Shown here: piece after piece, positions 34,412 to 43,401 of the stretch
Numbering within the stretch: position 1 is the stretch's first letter
Layout: the number at the start of each line of letters is the position of its first letter
DNA from: Bacillota bacterium
GTDB lineage: Bacteria; Bacillota; SHA-98; UBA4971
Assembly (NCBI GenBank): GCA_014360195.1
Contig: JACIXY010000021.1
Coordinates: 1-53,281, forward strand
Reading direction: 5' to 3'
DNA length: 53,281 bases
Position numbers and translations under genes: made by a program
Notes under the pieces: model-generated
Databases searched by the model: none
Told to the model about the DNA's origin: nothing
Seen by the model: only the letters and a program-made list of their open reading frames with translations

Positions 34412-35377
34412 TTATGCACTCTCTTTGGAGCCGCGAAGGCTGCTCATGAGGAAGAACAGCACCACCAGACCGTAAAAGACCTGCCTCACAGGTTCTGATA
34501 TGCGCAGTATCGTTAGCAGGCTGTTAAGCACAGTGATGGCGAGGACGGACCCGAGGGTCCCGAGATACCCGCCCCTGCCTCCCTCGAAGGCCGTTCCTCC
34601 CATGACGACCGCCGCCATCGAGGTAAGACGGTAGTCTATGCCCCATTCGAGCGTGCCAACGCCCATGTAGCCTGTGACAACCAGTCCTGCTATCATGGCG
34701 GCGACGGAACTCATCGCGTAGACCCCGGTTATCACGCAGGCAGTGTTGACCCCGGACATCCTGGCCGTCTGCACGTTTGAGCCCACAGCATATATGCGCC
34801 TTCCGATCACTGTGCGCTCGAGAAGCACAAGCGTGGTAACGGCCAGCACCGCCCACAATACCACCGCAACCGGCACGATTCCTATGCGGCCGGTTCCAAG
34901 GAACTTCATGAGAGGGGACGCCGCCCCACCCGCGGCCCCTTTCGAGTACACCAAAGCCGCGCCGTGGACTATGATCCCCATCGCCAGGGTCATCACGAAC
35001 GGGTTTATGCCAACCCGGGTAACCCCCAGACCGTTGATGACCCCAACGATAAGTGCGACTACGAGGCAAACTAGGAAAGCCTTCAGGTTATTTGAGTCCT
35101 CTCCGTTCATTATGTTTGCGGCCAGAACATTTGACAGTATGGCCACAGCCCCGACGGAAAGATCTACGCCTCCTGTCAGAATTGCGAGCGTTTGGCCGAT
35201 GCTTATTATCCCGAGCGGCACTGCTTGACGTAACGTATTTAGCACATTTGCGGGCGCGAGAAAGCCAGGTGCCAGGGAGCCGGCCACAAACATGAGAAGC
35301 ACGGCTATAGTTACAAGGAATGGAGCGTTTCCCGCCCGTCCGCTGCGGATTGATGTTGGGACTACCTTCCGGGGCAT
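34412..35377 (-). CDS. Ribose-type sugar ABC transporter permease (first)
   Basis: The 321-residue product is an RbsC-family permease: eight to ten membrane helices, GIISIGQTLAILTGGVDLSV near residue 55 (the family hallmark), INGLGVTRVGINPFVMTLAM, YAVGSNVQTARMSGVN (the cytoplasmic coupling loop) and MAAVVMGGTAFEGGRG. It imports a monosaccharide or derivative together with RbsA and a binding protein. It starts four bases after the stop of the second permease gene, with GAGAGG directly before the ATG, so it is in one operon with it. Two different RbsC subunits suggest a heterodimeric channel. Confidence 0.94.
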   Translation of the reverse strand: MPRKVVPTSIRSGRAGNAPFLVTIAVLLMFVAGSLAPGFLAPANVLNTLRQAVPLGIISIGQTLAILTGGVDLSVGAVAILSNVLAANIMNGEDSNNLKAFLVCLVVALIVGVINGLGVTRVGINPFVMTLAMGIIVHGAALVYSKGAAGGAASPLMKFLGTGRIGIVPVAVVLWAVLAVTTLVLLERTVIGRRIYAVGSNVQTARMSGVNTACVITGVYAMSSVAAMIAGLVVTGYMGVGTLEWGIDYRLTSMAAVVMGGTAFEGGRGGYLGTLGSVLAITVLNSLLTILRISEPVRQVFYGLVVLFFLMSSLRGSKESA

Positions 35378-35381
35378 CCTC

Positions 35382-36392
35382 TCACCGCCTAGCTCTGACC
35401 TGCATCTTCCGCCTCATAGCTCCGCCCGCCACTGCGATCACAAGCAGCACACCTTTGAATACGTACTGAAAATACGTGGAGACTCCCAGATGGTTGAATA
35501 TGTTGCCAAGGACCGTGATGAGAAACGCCGCCGTTAGTGTGCCTGCGACGTCGCCGGTGCCGCTCGCAAAGTTGGTGCCTCCGGCGATCACAGCAGTCAT
35601 CGAGTCGAGTGAAAAGGGCGTGCCTGCGAGCGCATCGCCTGAGCCCATCCGGGCGGCAAGAAACAATCCCGCCATTGCACCGAACATGCAAGCTACAATA
35701 TGCGCCCAGATCTTCGTGGTCGTCACGTTTATCCCCGATCTGAATGCTGCCGCTCTGTCGCCGCCGACAGCTCTTATGTGAAGACCCAGGACTGTACGGT
35801 TCAGTACGTAGTTCGACAACACGGTGAACGCAACCAGCAGCACCACCGGGGTCGGTATCTGCAGCACCGTGACGTCAACTAACCTCATGTAGGAATACGG
35901 AACCATCCCTCCTGGGGCGGGCATCAGGTGGAGGGCGACGCCCATAAGCACCGAGTTTGTTGCAAAGGTGATAACCATCGCGTCCATCCTGAGCCGTGAG
36001 GCGAGGAGACCGTTTATTGCTCCCATGGCCGCACCGAGGACCAGGCAGAGCGCAACAACGCACAGGATGGTCAGGACATCATCGCCCATCAGCGTCGCGC
36101 TGATGACGGTGGTTAGACTGATGACGCCCCCGACGCAAAGGTCGACATCGCCGGCAAGGACAGCAAATGTCTGGCCCAGGCTGGCAAGGCCAAGCGCCAC
36201 CGTTTGAACGGCGACATTGGACAGGTTGTACGGCCGCCTGAAAGTCGGCGAGTACGCACTCGCGACAACGACCACGACCAGCGTGATAATGTAGATGGGT
36301 AACGACGGATCGCGTCTCCAGTGAAACCGCGCAACCGGCGCGGCTCGGCCCTCTGTGCGACCCGCAGAAGTGGTCAGCCCTCGGGTTGTCAT
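35382..36392 (-). CDS. Ribose-type sugar ABC transporter permease (second)
   Basis: This 336-residue RbsC-family protein has ALGLASLGQTFAVLAGDVDL as the hallmark (Asp instead of Gly before VDL), INGLLASRLRMDAMVITFAT, the coupling loop HIRAVGGDRAAAFRSGIN and MTAVIAGGTNFASGTG. It has eight to ten membrane helices. The ATG at 36392 has GGAGGT five bases upstream and overlaps the ATPase stop as ATGA, a classical coupled start. It differs from its neighbour throughout, so it is an old paralogue rather than a recent duplication. Confidence 0.94.
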   Translation of the reverse strand: MTTRGLTTSAGRTEGRAAPVARFHWRRDPSLPIYIITLVVVVVASAYSPTFRRPYNLSNVAVQTVALGLASLGQTFAVLAGDVDLCVGGVISLTTVISATLMGDDVLTILCVVALCLVLGAAMGAINGLLASRLRMDAMVITFATNSVLMGVALHLMPAPGGMVPYSYMRLVDVTVLQIPTPVVLLVAFTVLSNYVLNRTVLGLHIRAVGGDRAAAFRSGINVTTTKIWAHIVACMFGAMAGLFLAARMGSGDALAGTPFSLDSMTAVIAGGTNFASGTGDVAGTLTAAFLITVLGNIFNHLGVSTYFQYVFKGVLLVIAVAGGAMRRKMQVRARR

Positions 36393-37936
36393 GTTATACC
36401 TCCATGGCAGAGCCCAGGTGTGGAAGATCCCTGGGTTGGGGCCGCTTCCAGACCCCACTGCGCCGTCATGATCGCTTCCCTGTCTGCGCCCTCCGCGGGC
36501 ATTTCCTTCACGATTCTGCCGTCGTGGACGACAAGTATCCGGTCGCACAGACGCAGGACCTCCATGAGATCGCTCGACACTATGAGAACCCCGCTGCCTT
36601 CGTCTGCCTGCCGACGTATCAGTCGGTATATTTCCTCCTTCGCCCCGACGTCGATCCCGCGGGTAGGCTCAGAGAACAGGAGCACCGCAGGTCTGCCGCA
36701 CAGCCACTTGGCCATGACGACCTTCTGCTGGTTGCCCCCGCTCAAGTTCCTGACCTCCTGAAACGGAGAGGCAAGCTGGATTCTCAGCCGCTCGACGAGA
36801 TTCCTTATGAGGCTGGCCTCGCTGGACAGCCGGACAAAACCTGCCACCTGGCGACTGTCGAGGGTAGCCAGAGCGATGTTCTGGCGGACATCGAGGGACA
36901 GGCAAAGGCCCTCCGCCTTCCTCTCTTCAGGCACAAACGCTATGCCGGCCCTTATCGCATCTCGGGGCGAGGTCAGGTGAAGGCGAGTGCCGCGGAGATA
37001 GACCTCTCCACGCGCGGGCCTCAGGTCGCCGAATACGGCCCTTGGTATGTCCCGCTGGCCCTGTCCCTCCAACCCGACCATACCGACGATCTCACCCTCA
37101 TTGATGGTAAAGCTTACGTCGTAAAAGGCCCCGGGAAGCGTCAACCCCCTTACCTCAAGGAGGGGACGCCCGCTCGGTGCTATGCCAGTCACGCGAGCCC
37201 CAACCTGCCCCTTTCCCGTCATCATCCTCACTGCGGTTTCCGGGTCTATCGCATCCCTGGCCCGTGTCGCAACCACTTTGCCGTCACGCAGCACGGTGAT
37301 GCGATGCGAGACGGCGAACACTTCCTCGAGCCTGTGAGAAATGAATACCACTCCACATCCTCGGTCCGCAAGGTCGCGTATGAGTTTGAGGAGGCGCTTA
37401 ACTTCTTCCGCATTTAGCGCTGCTGTCGGCTCGTCCATGACGAGTATGCGCGCATCGACCGATAATGCTTTCGCTATCTCCACGAGTTGCTTCTGCTCGA
37501 GGCTGAGCGCTCGAACCTTTGCTTGAGGGTCCACGTCAAGGCCGACGACCCTCAGATAGTCCCGCGCGGATGCACACATGGCCTGGAGGTCCAGAACGCC
37601 CATACCCCGCCTGGGCTCATGCCCCAGGAAAATGTTCTGGGCTACGGTAAGGTCATCAATGAGGTTGAGTTCCTGGTGGATCACACTTATGCCAAGGCTA
37701 GCTGCACGGGACGGGCTGGCCACCTTGACCGGCGCCCCCTGGACCAGGATTTCGCCCGCGTCGGGCTGGAGAACACCGCCGAGTACCTTGATCAGCGTGG
37801 ATTTCCCAGCACCGTTCTCACCGATGAGCCCATGGACCTCGCCCTGTTCACAGACGAAATCAACTGAATCCAGGGCAAGAACACCTGGAAACCTCTTCTG
37901 AATCCCCTTCATCAGGAGAAAGGGAACACCGGCCAT
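36389..37936 (-). CDS. Ribose-type sugar ABC transporter ATP-binding protein (two domains)
   Basis: The 515-residue protein has the RbsA/MglA double ATPase layout. Domain 1: Walker A GENGAGKST near residue 40, signature LSLEQKQLVEIAKAL, Walker B ILVMDEPTAAL. Domain 2: a loop GLEGQGQRD where Walker A would be, signature LSGGNQQKVVMAKWL and VLLFSEPTRGIDVGAK. Domain 2 has Ser in place of the Walker B Asp and no consensus P-loop, so only the first site is expected to hydrolyse ATP fully, as in other members of this family. It energises the two downstream permeases. Its stop overlaps the next start (ATGA). About 120 bases separate it from the binding-protein gene upstream. Confidence 0.95.
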   Translation of the reverse strand: MAGVPFLLMKGIQKRFPGVLALDSVDFVCEQGEVHGLIGENGAGKSTLIKVLGGVLQPDAGEILVQGAPVKVASPSRAASLGISVIHQELNLIDDLTVAQNIFLGHEPRRGMGVLDLQAMCASARDYLRVVGLDVDPQAKVRALSLEQKQLVEIAKALSVDARILVMDEPTAALNAEEVKRLLKLIRDLADRGCGVVFISHRLEEVFAVSHRITVLRDGKVVATRARDAIDPETAVRMMTGKGQVGARVTGIAPSGRPLLEVRGLTLPGAFYDVSFTINEGEIVGMVGLEGQGQRDIPRAVFGDLRPARGEVYLRGTRLHLTSPRDAIRAGIAFVPEERKAEGLCLSLDVRQNIALATLDSRQVAGFVRLSSEASLIRNLVERLRIQLASPFQEVRNLSGGNQQKVVMAKWLCGRPAVLLFSEPTRGIDVGAKEEIYRLIRRQADEGSGVLIVSSDLMEVLRLCDRILVVHDGRIVKEMPAEGADREAIMTAQWGLEAAPTQGSSTPGLCHGGIT

Positions 37937-38058
37937 GAAAGAACCCTCCGGCGCCTGACGAGAGCCGGCGCGTCACCGGATATCCACCACGCACTGTGCG
38001 TGCGCCGCGGGTCTCCACAAGCCACGCCCGCCCTACACCGGCATTACTGCTGAGACAT

Positions 38059-39117
38059 CTATTTCTTGGTACCCCACAGTTCGCGCACTTTATCGTCGCT
38101 CAACTTCGTGTGTACCCAGAAGATGTCTGAGACGTCAAACCTTGCGAGGCTCTCCACATTGTCGTTTGTCACGATTTCCAGAGGCATTTCCTCTTCGTGT
38201 TTTACTCTCTCACCCTGCAATACCTTCAGACCCAGTTCAAGGGCGACCACACTGCAGTATGGCGGTTCAGTAGCGCTGTAGCTCCTGAATCCCTTGGGTT
38301 TCAGCTGCGCCCACAGCTTCAGGAAGCCGTTAGACGCCGTTCCCGTAACCGGGATTATCCTGCCTGCTTCCATGCACGCCGTAAGGGCTCCCTGAGCCGA
38401 ACCACCGCCGTCGGTCCAAACGCCGTTTATGACGGGGTGAGCCGCAAGGAAATTCTCCATCGCGGCCTTGCCCTTGTCGAACGCCCAGTTAACCCAGGCG
38501 GTACCGACCACCTCAATGCCTGGATACCTCTTGAGAACGTCCTCCGCGCCCTTCCACCGGCGTACCGCTGACGAGGTTCCGGGGATTCCGCCCAGCATTA
38601 CGATCTTCCCTTTACCCCCAAGCTCCTCGCACAGCCACCGCATCATCGAGCCGCCGAGCTCCTCCTGATTTGCCCCTAGCCTGACGGTGACCTTGGGCGT
38701 GTCAACCACATTATCGAACGAGACGACCACGATCCCCCTTGAGACAGCCTTCTCAACGACGGGGGAAATCGCAGAAGGCGACGTCGCAGTTACAAGGAGA
38801 AGGTCAACACCCTTTGCCATGAGGTCCTCGATGTCAGCGATCTGCTTTGCGATGGCCCCGCCGGCATCGGTTATGTAATACTGCTTGATTACGCCGGCCT
38901 TCTTCAGTTTCTCAGCTTCGGCCTTGAACTCCTCAACCATGGCTACCTTAAAGGCGTTGGCAGGGGAGACATTACTCAGGCCGACTACATATGGCGGCTG
39001 CTTTTTGTACTTCGATGTATCAACGTACTCGCCCTGCGCCATCGCAATAACAGTGCTCATCAGCACCCCACAGAGCAACATCACGATAGCCGACGCGCAT
39101 ACCTTGCGCCAGTTCAT
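38059..39117 (-). CDS. Sugar ABC transporter substrate-binding protein (RbsB-like)
   Basis: The 352-residue precursor has a signal peptide (NWRKVCASAIVMLLCG to VIAMAQG) and a type I periplasmic-binding fold: PPYVVGLSNVSPANAFKVAM, DLMAKGVDLLLVTATSP, VSRGIVVVSFDNV, VMLGGIPGTSSAVRRWKG and VINGVWTDGGGSAQGALTA. There is no clear lipobox, although one Cys lies in the hydrophobic core (LLCG), so a lipid anchor cannot be excluded. It binds the sugar or sugar acid carried by the adjacent importer. AAGGAGGG lies 9 bases before the ATG. A 16-base palindrome upstream (39162-39177) is a candidate operator. Confidence 0.93.
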   Translation of the reverse strand: MNWRKVCASAIVMLLCGVLMSTVIAMAQGEYVDTSKYKKQPPYVVGLSNVSPANAFKVAMVEEFKAEAEKLKKAGVIKQYYITDAGGAIAKQIADIEDLMAKGVDLLLVTATSPSAISPVVEKAVSRGIVVVSFDNVVDTPKVTVRLGANQEELGGSMMRWLCEELGGKGKIVMLGGIPGTSSAVRRWKGAEDVLKRYPGIEVVGTAWVNWAFDKGKAAMENFLAAHPVINGVWTDGGGSAQGALTACMEAGRIIPVTGTASNGFLKLWAQLKPKGFRSYSATEPPYCSVVALELGLKVLQGERVKHEEEMPLEIVTNDNVESLARFDVSDIFWVHTKLSDDKVRELWGTKK

Positions 39118-39404
39118 CTAGCGGTCCCTCCTTAACGTGAGCCTGGTCTTTCCATCCAGCCGTGTTCGTTCGAACACCCCGCGAGAGCATGACACACACT
39201 TCGGATAGACGCGGCCTTGTCCCTCGAATCGCCCAAGTCGTCGCCCCAAAACGCGCTCTAGTCATCCCTCCTTTTGGCCAACGGACGGATCGCACCATCT
39301 CCGCGCCCGCGTACACGACAACCCATCCGGATACTCGCAAGCCTGCCCACTCCGTGTGACCCTCGACCCCAACGGGTATGCACAAACAGTGACAGTCGCC
39401 TTGT
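39118..39404. other. Promoter region of the sugar-acid importer
   Basis: The region between KDG kinase and binding-protein genes holds a ribosome binding site, one palindrome (39162-39177) and no gene. Transcription of the importer probably starts here. Confidence 0.4.
39162..39177. promoter_or_regulatory. 16-base perfect palindrome, candidate operator
   Basis: GTGTTCGTTCGAACAC lies 45 bases before the binding-protein start codon. A two-fold symmetric site here suits a dimeric regulator such as the IclR protein encoded at 41860, but no second copy was found to prove it. Confidence 0.4.
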
Positions 39405-40430
39405 TTATCGTTGCACTCGTCCGGAAGCGTCGCCCCCGGCGAGCATTAGCACCTCGGGTACACTTACAAGGTTGAAATCTCCCGGAATGGAGTGCTTCAG
39501 GCAAGAAGCCGCAGCGGCGAATTCCAAGGCCTCCTTGGAACTAGCGCCTGTCAACAGCGTGTATATCAATCCGGCTGCGAAGGAGTCCCCTCCACCGACG
39601 CGGTCCACAATGTGCACGCGGTACTTCCTAGACTGATAAAACTCGTGACCATCATACATCATCGCCGACCAGTTGTTATCGGAGGCTGATAGACTCTCTC
39701 GAAGCGTGATGGCCACCATCTCGAAGCCGAACCTTTCGACAAGCTCGCTCGCTACATTTCGGTAACCCTCCACGGAAAGCTCGCCCTTGGCGACGTCAGA
39801 GGCTTCGGCCTTGATGCCAAACACTTTCTCCGCGTCCTCTTCGTTACCGATGGCGACGTCCACATATTTCATGAGTTCCGTCATGACGCGGTTGGCTTTT
39901 TCGGGAGACCATAGTTTCTTGCGATAGTTGAGATCGACGCTGACCTTTACGCCCATCGACTTCGCAACTTTTAAAGCTTCCAACGTTGCGGCGGCCACGT
40001 TGTCGCCGAGTGCCGGGGTTATGCCTGTGAAGTGGAACCAGCTAGCCCCCTTGAGAATGGTCGGCCAGTCGAACTCGCCGGGCTCAACCTCGGCAATCGA
40101 CGAGTGCGCGCGGTCGTATATGACCTTGGACGGCCTCTGGGACGCTCCGGTCTCGCAGAAGTATATCCCGAGCCGCTCGCCGCCGCGCAGGATGTAGTCG
40201 GTGTGCACTCCCAGTCTGCGCAAGGCGTTCACGGCGCACTGGCCGATCTCGTGCGACGGGACCTTGCTTACGAAGTAGGCGTCGAGACCGTAGTTGGCAA
40301 GTGACACTGCGACGTTTGCCTCGCCCCCGCCGTACGTTGCCTCGAACGACGACGCCTGCACGAACCTCTGGTACCCAGGAGGTGATAGTCTCAGCATGAT
40401 CTCTCCGAACGTTACAACTTTGAGGCCCAA
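39405..40430 (-). CDS. kdgK: 2-keto-3-deoxygluconate kinase (PfkB family)
   Basis: The 341-residue protein opens with VVTFGEIMLRLSPPGYQRF and YGGGEANVAVSLANYGL, which is the substrate-lid and sugar-binding region of KDG kinases, and has the PfkB signature VDRVGGGDSFAAGLIY, with the catalytic Asp in GGGDSF. It phosphorylates 2-keto-3-deoxygluconate to KDPG with ATP in the cytoplasm. The start is TTG at 40430 with GGAGGG six bases upstream. The KDPG aldolase gene lies 150 bases upstream on the same strand, and together they complete the pathway to pyruvate and glyceraldehyde-3-phosphate. Confidence 0.94.
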   Translation of the reverse strand: MGLKVVTFGEIMLRLSPPGYQRFVQASSFEATYGGGEANVAVSLANYGLDAYFVSKVPSHEIGQCAVNALRRLGVHTDYILRGGERLGIYFCETGASQRPSKVIYDRAHSSIAEVEPGEFDWPTILKGASWFHFTGITPALGDNVAAATLEALKVAKSMGVKVSVDLNYRKKLWSPEKANRVMTELMKYVDVAIGNEEDAEKVFGIKAEASDVAKGELSVEGYRNVASELVERFGFEMVAITLRESLSASDNNWSAMMYDGHEFYQSRKYRVHIVDRVGGGDSFAAGLIYTLLTGASSKEALEFAAAASCLKHSIPGDFNLVSVPEVLMLAGGDASGRVQR

Positions 40431-40578
40431 CCTGATCCCTCCACACCTGCAGCAGCAAGATCGGTAATCACGATGCCCGTCTCGGTGCGTCTATGTAATC
40501 CGGAGCGAATCAATCAGCATGGGGTTAGGGAACACCATGCGCCGCTTCGCTCCAACCAATGATCGAGACCACCTGGGA

Positions 40579-41253
40579 TTATCGGTCGGACCCCCAGGCC
40601 CGGGCCACCTTCGCCGCCTCGATATACCTGCTAGCAAGCCTGGCAAGCCCCGCCCAATCGCGCTCAGCGACGAGCTTCTTGTCGACCAGCGCCGTCCCCA
40701 CGCCTACGAAGACCGCGCCTGCCTTGAGAAAGTCCCCAAGGTTGTCAAGGTTCACGCCGCCCGTGGGCGTGAGCCTCACCTGCGGCAGGGGGCCCAGCAC
40801 ATCTTTGATGAATGACGGGCCAAGCTTCGTCGCGGGGAATATCTTGACCACGTCCGCCCCGGCTTGCCAGGCGGTGAGGATCTCGGTCGGTGAGAACGCA
40901 CCGGGAATCACGATCTTGCCGTATCGCTTGCAAAGCTCGATCACGCCAAGGTTAAGGACCGGTCCCACGATGAAGTCCGCGCCCGCAAGCATAGCCGCAC
41001 GAGCCGTCTCGGGGTCGAGGACGGACCCGGCCCCTATGATGGCCTTGCCCCGCAGTTCCTTCGATGCGCCGTAGATGGCCTCGATCGCTCCCGGGGACGT
41101 CATGGTGATCTCGACCCCTACCACGCCGCCCTCGGACATCGCCCTGCAGATCCCGATGAGCTCATCCGCGTTGTTGGTCCTGATGACCGCTACCACTCCG
41201 GACTCGATAAGCGCGTTCAGTTGCTGCTCTCTCTCGACTCTGGATGCGCCCAC
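40579..41253 (-). CDS. eda: KDPG/KHG aldolase
   Basis: The roughly 224-residue protein is a class I aldolase of the KDPG/KHG family. GVVAVIRTNNADELIGICR starts the barrel, GVVGVEITMTSPGA holds the catalytic Glu, IIGAGSVLDPETARAAMLAG follows, and DVVKIFPATKLGPSFIKD supplies the Schiff-base lysine and phosphate site. LTPTGGVNLDNLGDFLKAGA completes the site. It cleaves 2-keto-3-deoxy-6-phosphogluconate to pyruvate and glyceraldehyde-3-phosphate. I chose GTG at 41253 because GGAGG lies eight bases upstream; a TTG five codons earlier is less likely since it overlaps that site. It is the promoter-proximal gene of the cluster, divergent from the IclR regulator. Confidence 0.95.
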   Translation of the reverse strand: MGASRVEREQQLNALIESGVVAVIRTNNADELIGICRAMSEGGVVGVEITMTSPGAIEAIYGASKELRGKAIIGAGSVLDPETARAAMLAGADFIVGPVLNLGVIELCKRYGKIVIPGAFSPTEILTAWQAGADVVKIFPATKLGPSFIKDVLGPLPQVRLTPTGGVNLDNLGDFLKAGAVFVGVGTALVDKKLVAERDWAGLARLASRYIEAAKVARAWGSDR

Positions 41254-41859
41254 TCTCGATGCCTCCAACTCGTTCTTTGTCCTCAGGAAACCGTGCAGGA
41301 CCCCGCCTGACAGAGTTCATCTTGCAGTAAAGCGGCACGATCGCGAGATACACCACCGCCAGTGAGTCCTGCACACTGCGATGGAACGACCGTCACGGTG
41401 TTGCGTAGTTTGAAATCCCAAGCGCATCCCGCTTCCGCAAATCGCCGCTTCCCTACATTCCCGATGAACTGAGGTGTTGCATATATCGCAACGCTATTGC
41501 TTCTACATGATAGGCATTCGACGTTGATCGCCCAACTCCTTCTTCTAACTGAAAATTTCTCATCACGCCAGCGCAGCCGCGGCAGCTCCGTATACCGTAG
41601 CAACCTTCGTCGGCCGTAGCGGGGCTGTGCTGCAAAATCATTCCTGAGAGGGATGCAGCAGAAGGAATCCGCTGATCCATGACGAAGAGTAGTTGCACAT
41701 GGCGCAGCATGCGTTGCGCATCAGATGCAATCCCCATGATGACGGGCGGCCGGAACGGTTCGCTCGGACGCTGCAGACGGCGTCCGCGGCAGCAATGATC
41801 CTACTGGATCTACTGAATCTGCTAGGTTCCGGACGGTCCCGAGGGCTGGAGGTGCCTAT
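41254..41859. other. Divergent control region between eda and the IclR gene
   Basis: About 600 bases with no supported gene and a lower GC content than the flanks. Two short symmetric elements are visible: GTTGC-N7-GCAAC (41476-41492) and ATGCG-TTG-CGCAT (41709-41721). They are candidate regulator sites for the adjacent IclR protein; neither is proven. Confidence 0.4.
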
Positions 41860-42717
41860 ATGGAGTCAAGCAAGAACCGCGTCCTCGCGAGCAGGTCAAA
41901 GGGTGCAGGCCAACGTCGGGAAAGGGGCCAGGCAATAAACTCCGTTGCGCGTGCCCTGGACATCCTCGACTGTCTTGCCGCGCATCGCGGGGAGGTCGGT
42001 GTGACCGAGATCAGCCATGAGCTTGGGGTCCACAAGAGCACGGTCTCGCGCATGCTGGCCACGATGGAGTCCAGGGGCTATGTGAGCCGGAACGGGGCGA
42101 ACGGGAAGTACTGCCTCGGTATGCGCCTGGTGGAGCTAGCCAGCTACCGTCTGGAGCAAATCGACCTCCGCACCCAGGCGAGGCCGTTCCTGGAGGAGCT
42201 CGTGCGGGCCACGGGGGAGACCGCGCACCTCGCTGTGTTCGACCAGGGCAAGGTGGTTTACGTTGACAAGGTGGACACCCCGCAGACCCTGATGATGCGT
42301 TCGAGGATCGGGTACCGCGTCTTCGCCCACTGCACGGCCCTCGGCAAGGCGATCCTCGCCACTCTTCCCGACGAAGTTGTCGAACAGGTGATCAAGGAGA
42401 AGGGTCTACCTCGTTTCACGCCAAACACCATCGTCGACCCGCTTGCGCTGAAAGAGCACCTCCGCAGGGTCCGGGCCCAGGGCTACGCGATAGACGACGA
42501 GGAGCACGAGGAGGGCATCAGGTGCGCGGCGGCAGCGATCCTCGACCACGCCGGCCGCGTCGTGGGCGCGCTCAGCGTCTCCGGGCCGACGCTCCGGATC
42601 TCGCGGCAGGACGTGGAGACCATCGGTAACCTCGTCAGCGACAGCGCGGGGAGGCTCTCGGTATCACTTGGCTATCACGGGGCGGCGGTGCAGGAAGGTA
42701 GTGCCACGTCAGGGTAG
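41860..42717 (+). CDS. IclR-family regulator of the sugar-acid cluster (KdgR-like)
   Basis: The 285-residue protein has an IclR winged helix (INSVARALDILDCLAAHRGE, then VTEISHELGVHKSTVSRMLA and YCLGMRLVELAS) and effector domain (RIGYRVFAHCTALGKAILAT, RRVRAQGYAIDDEEHEEGI, GALSVSGPTLRIS). It is divergent from the KDPG aldolase gene, the common arrangement for KdgR-type repressors that respond to 2-keto-3-deoxygluconate or its phosphate. GGAGGTG lies five bases before the ATG. It shares only general family features with the other IclR gene in the window (16907-17752). Repressor or activator role is not visible from sequence. Confidence 0.94.
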   Translation: MESSKNRVLASRSKGAGQRRERGQAINSVARALDILDCLAAHRGEVGVTEISHELGVHKSTVSRMLATMESRGYVSRNGANGKYCLGMRLVELASYRLEQIDLRTQARPFLEELVRATGETAHLAVFDQGKVVYVDKVDTPQTLMMRSRIGYRVFAHCTALGKAILATLPDEVVEQVIKEKGLPRFTPNTIVDPLALKEHLRRVRAQGYAIDDEEHEEGIRCAAAAILDHAGRVVGALSVSGPTLRISRQDVETIGNLVSDSAGRLSVSLGYHGAAVQEGSATSG

Positions 42718-42741
42718 GCCGCGCGGCCCCGCGCCGCCCCC

Positions 42742-43300
42742 TGGACGGTCGTGAAGGTATTCAACCAGCCAGCGCCCACCATTGCCATGCTATGGATAGT
42801 GTCGTCAGTGCTCGGCATCGCGTTCAAGCCGCTCCTGGGCGCTCGTGGACTCCTGGGGGGAACGCAAGGTGCTCATGGGGGAGGCAGCGACGCTTGTGCT
42901 GGTGTGCATGGGATACGCCTCGGCCGGCACGATTGCGGCCCGCCTCGCCGGGATTGACCTCGGGCTTTGCCTTGTGTACGCGTGCTTCGTCGCGTACCAA
43001 CTCCTGATGGCCGTCGGGATCGCCCGCACAACCTACCTCCACAAGATTGTCGAGGCGCCTGCCGATTTTGCGCCCACTCTGGCGCTGGGCATATCCGTGG
43101 ACCACGTGGTCTCAATGGTGGTCCCGGCGCTCGGCGGCATGCTTTGGGCAGCCCCGGGATGCCAGTGGGTGTTCCTCGCGGCGGCCGCCGTGGCCCTCGT
43201 GAACCTGGTGGTGGCATCACGCGTCCGCGTCCCCGGAGCAGGACCCCAGGTCCACTGCAACTACGGAGCGGCTTCCGTTATCACGAACAGACCTCGCTGA
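42742..43300 (+). pseudogene. MFS transporter remnant, truncated and frameshifted
   Basis: The C-terminal half of a major facilitator protein is spread over two frames. The first gives TIAMLWIVSSVLGIAFKPLL; one missing base near 42838 moves the reading to LVDSWGERKVLMGEAATL, which is the conserved loop between helices (G-x-LVD-x-x-GERKVL). About four more membrane helices follow to 43240. The first five to six helices are absent. It lies behind the IclR gene and may once have carried the same or a related substrate. No ribosome binding site is convincing. Confidence 0.7.
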
Positions 43301-43325
43301 ACCGGGGATCATTTCGTCTCGGGGC

Positions 43326-43354
43326 TTGTGTCCGGACGGCTCATATGGTATAAT
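43326..43354 (+). promoter_or_regulatory. Sigma-70-type promoter of the heptad-repeat gene
   Basis: TTGTGT (43326-43331) and a perfect TATAAT (43349-43354) are separated by 17 bases, with the start codon 48 bases further on. This is the cleanest promoter match next to a gene in this half of the window. Confidence 0.75.
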
Positions 43355-43401
43355 TTGGTTGCCCTCATCAAGACCGGTTATCTCCTCGGGAGGACATTCG
43401 T

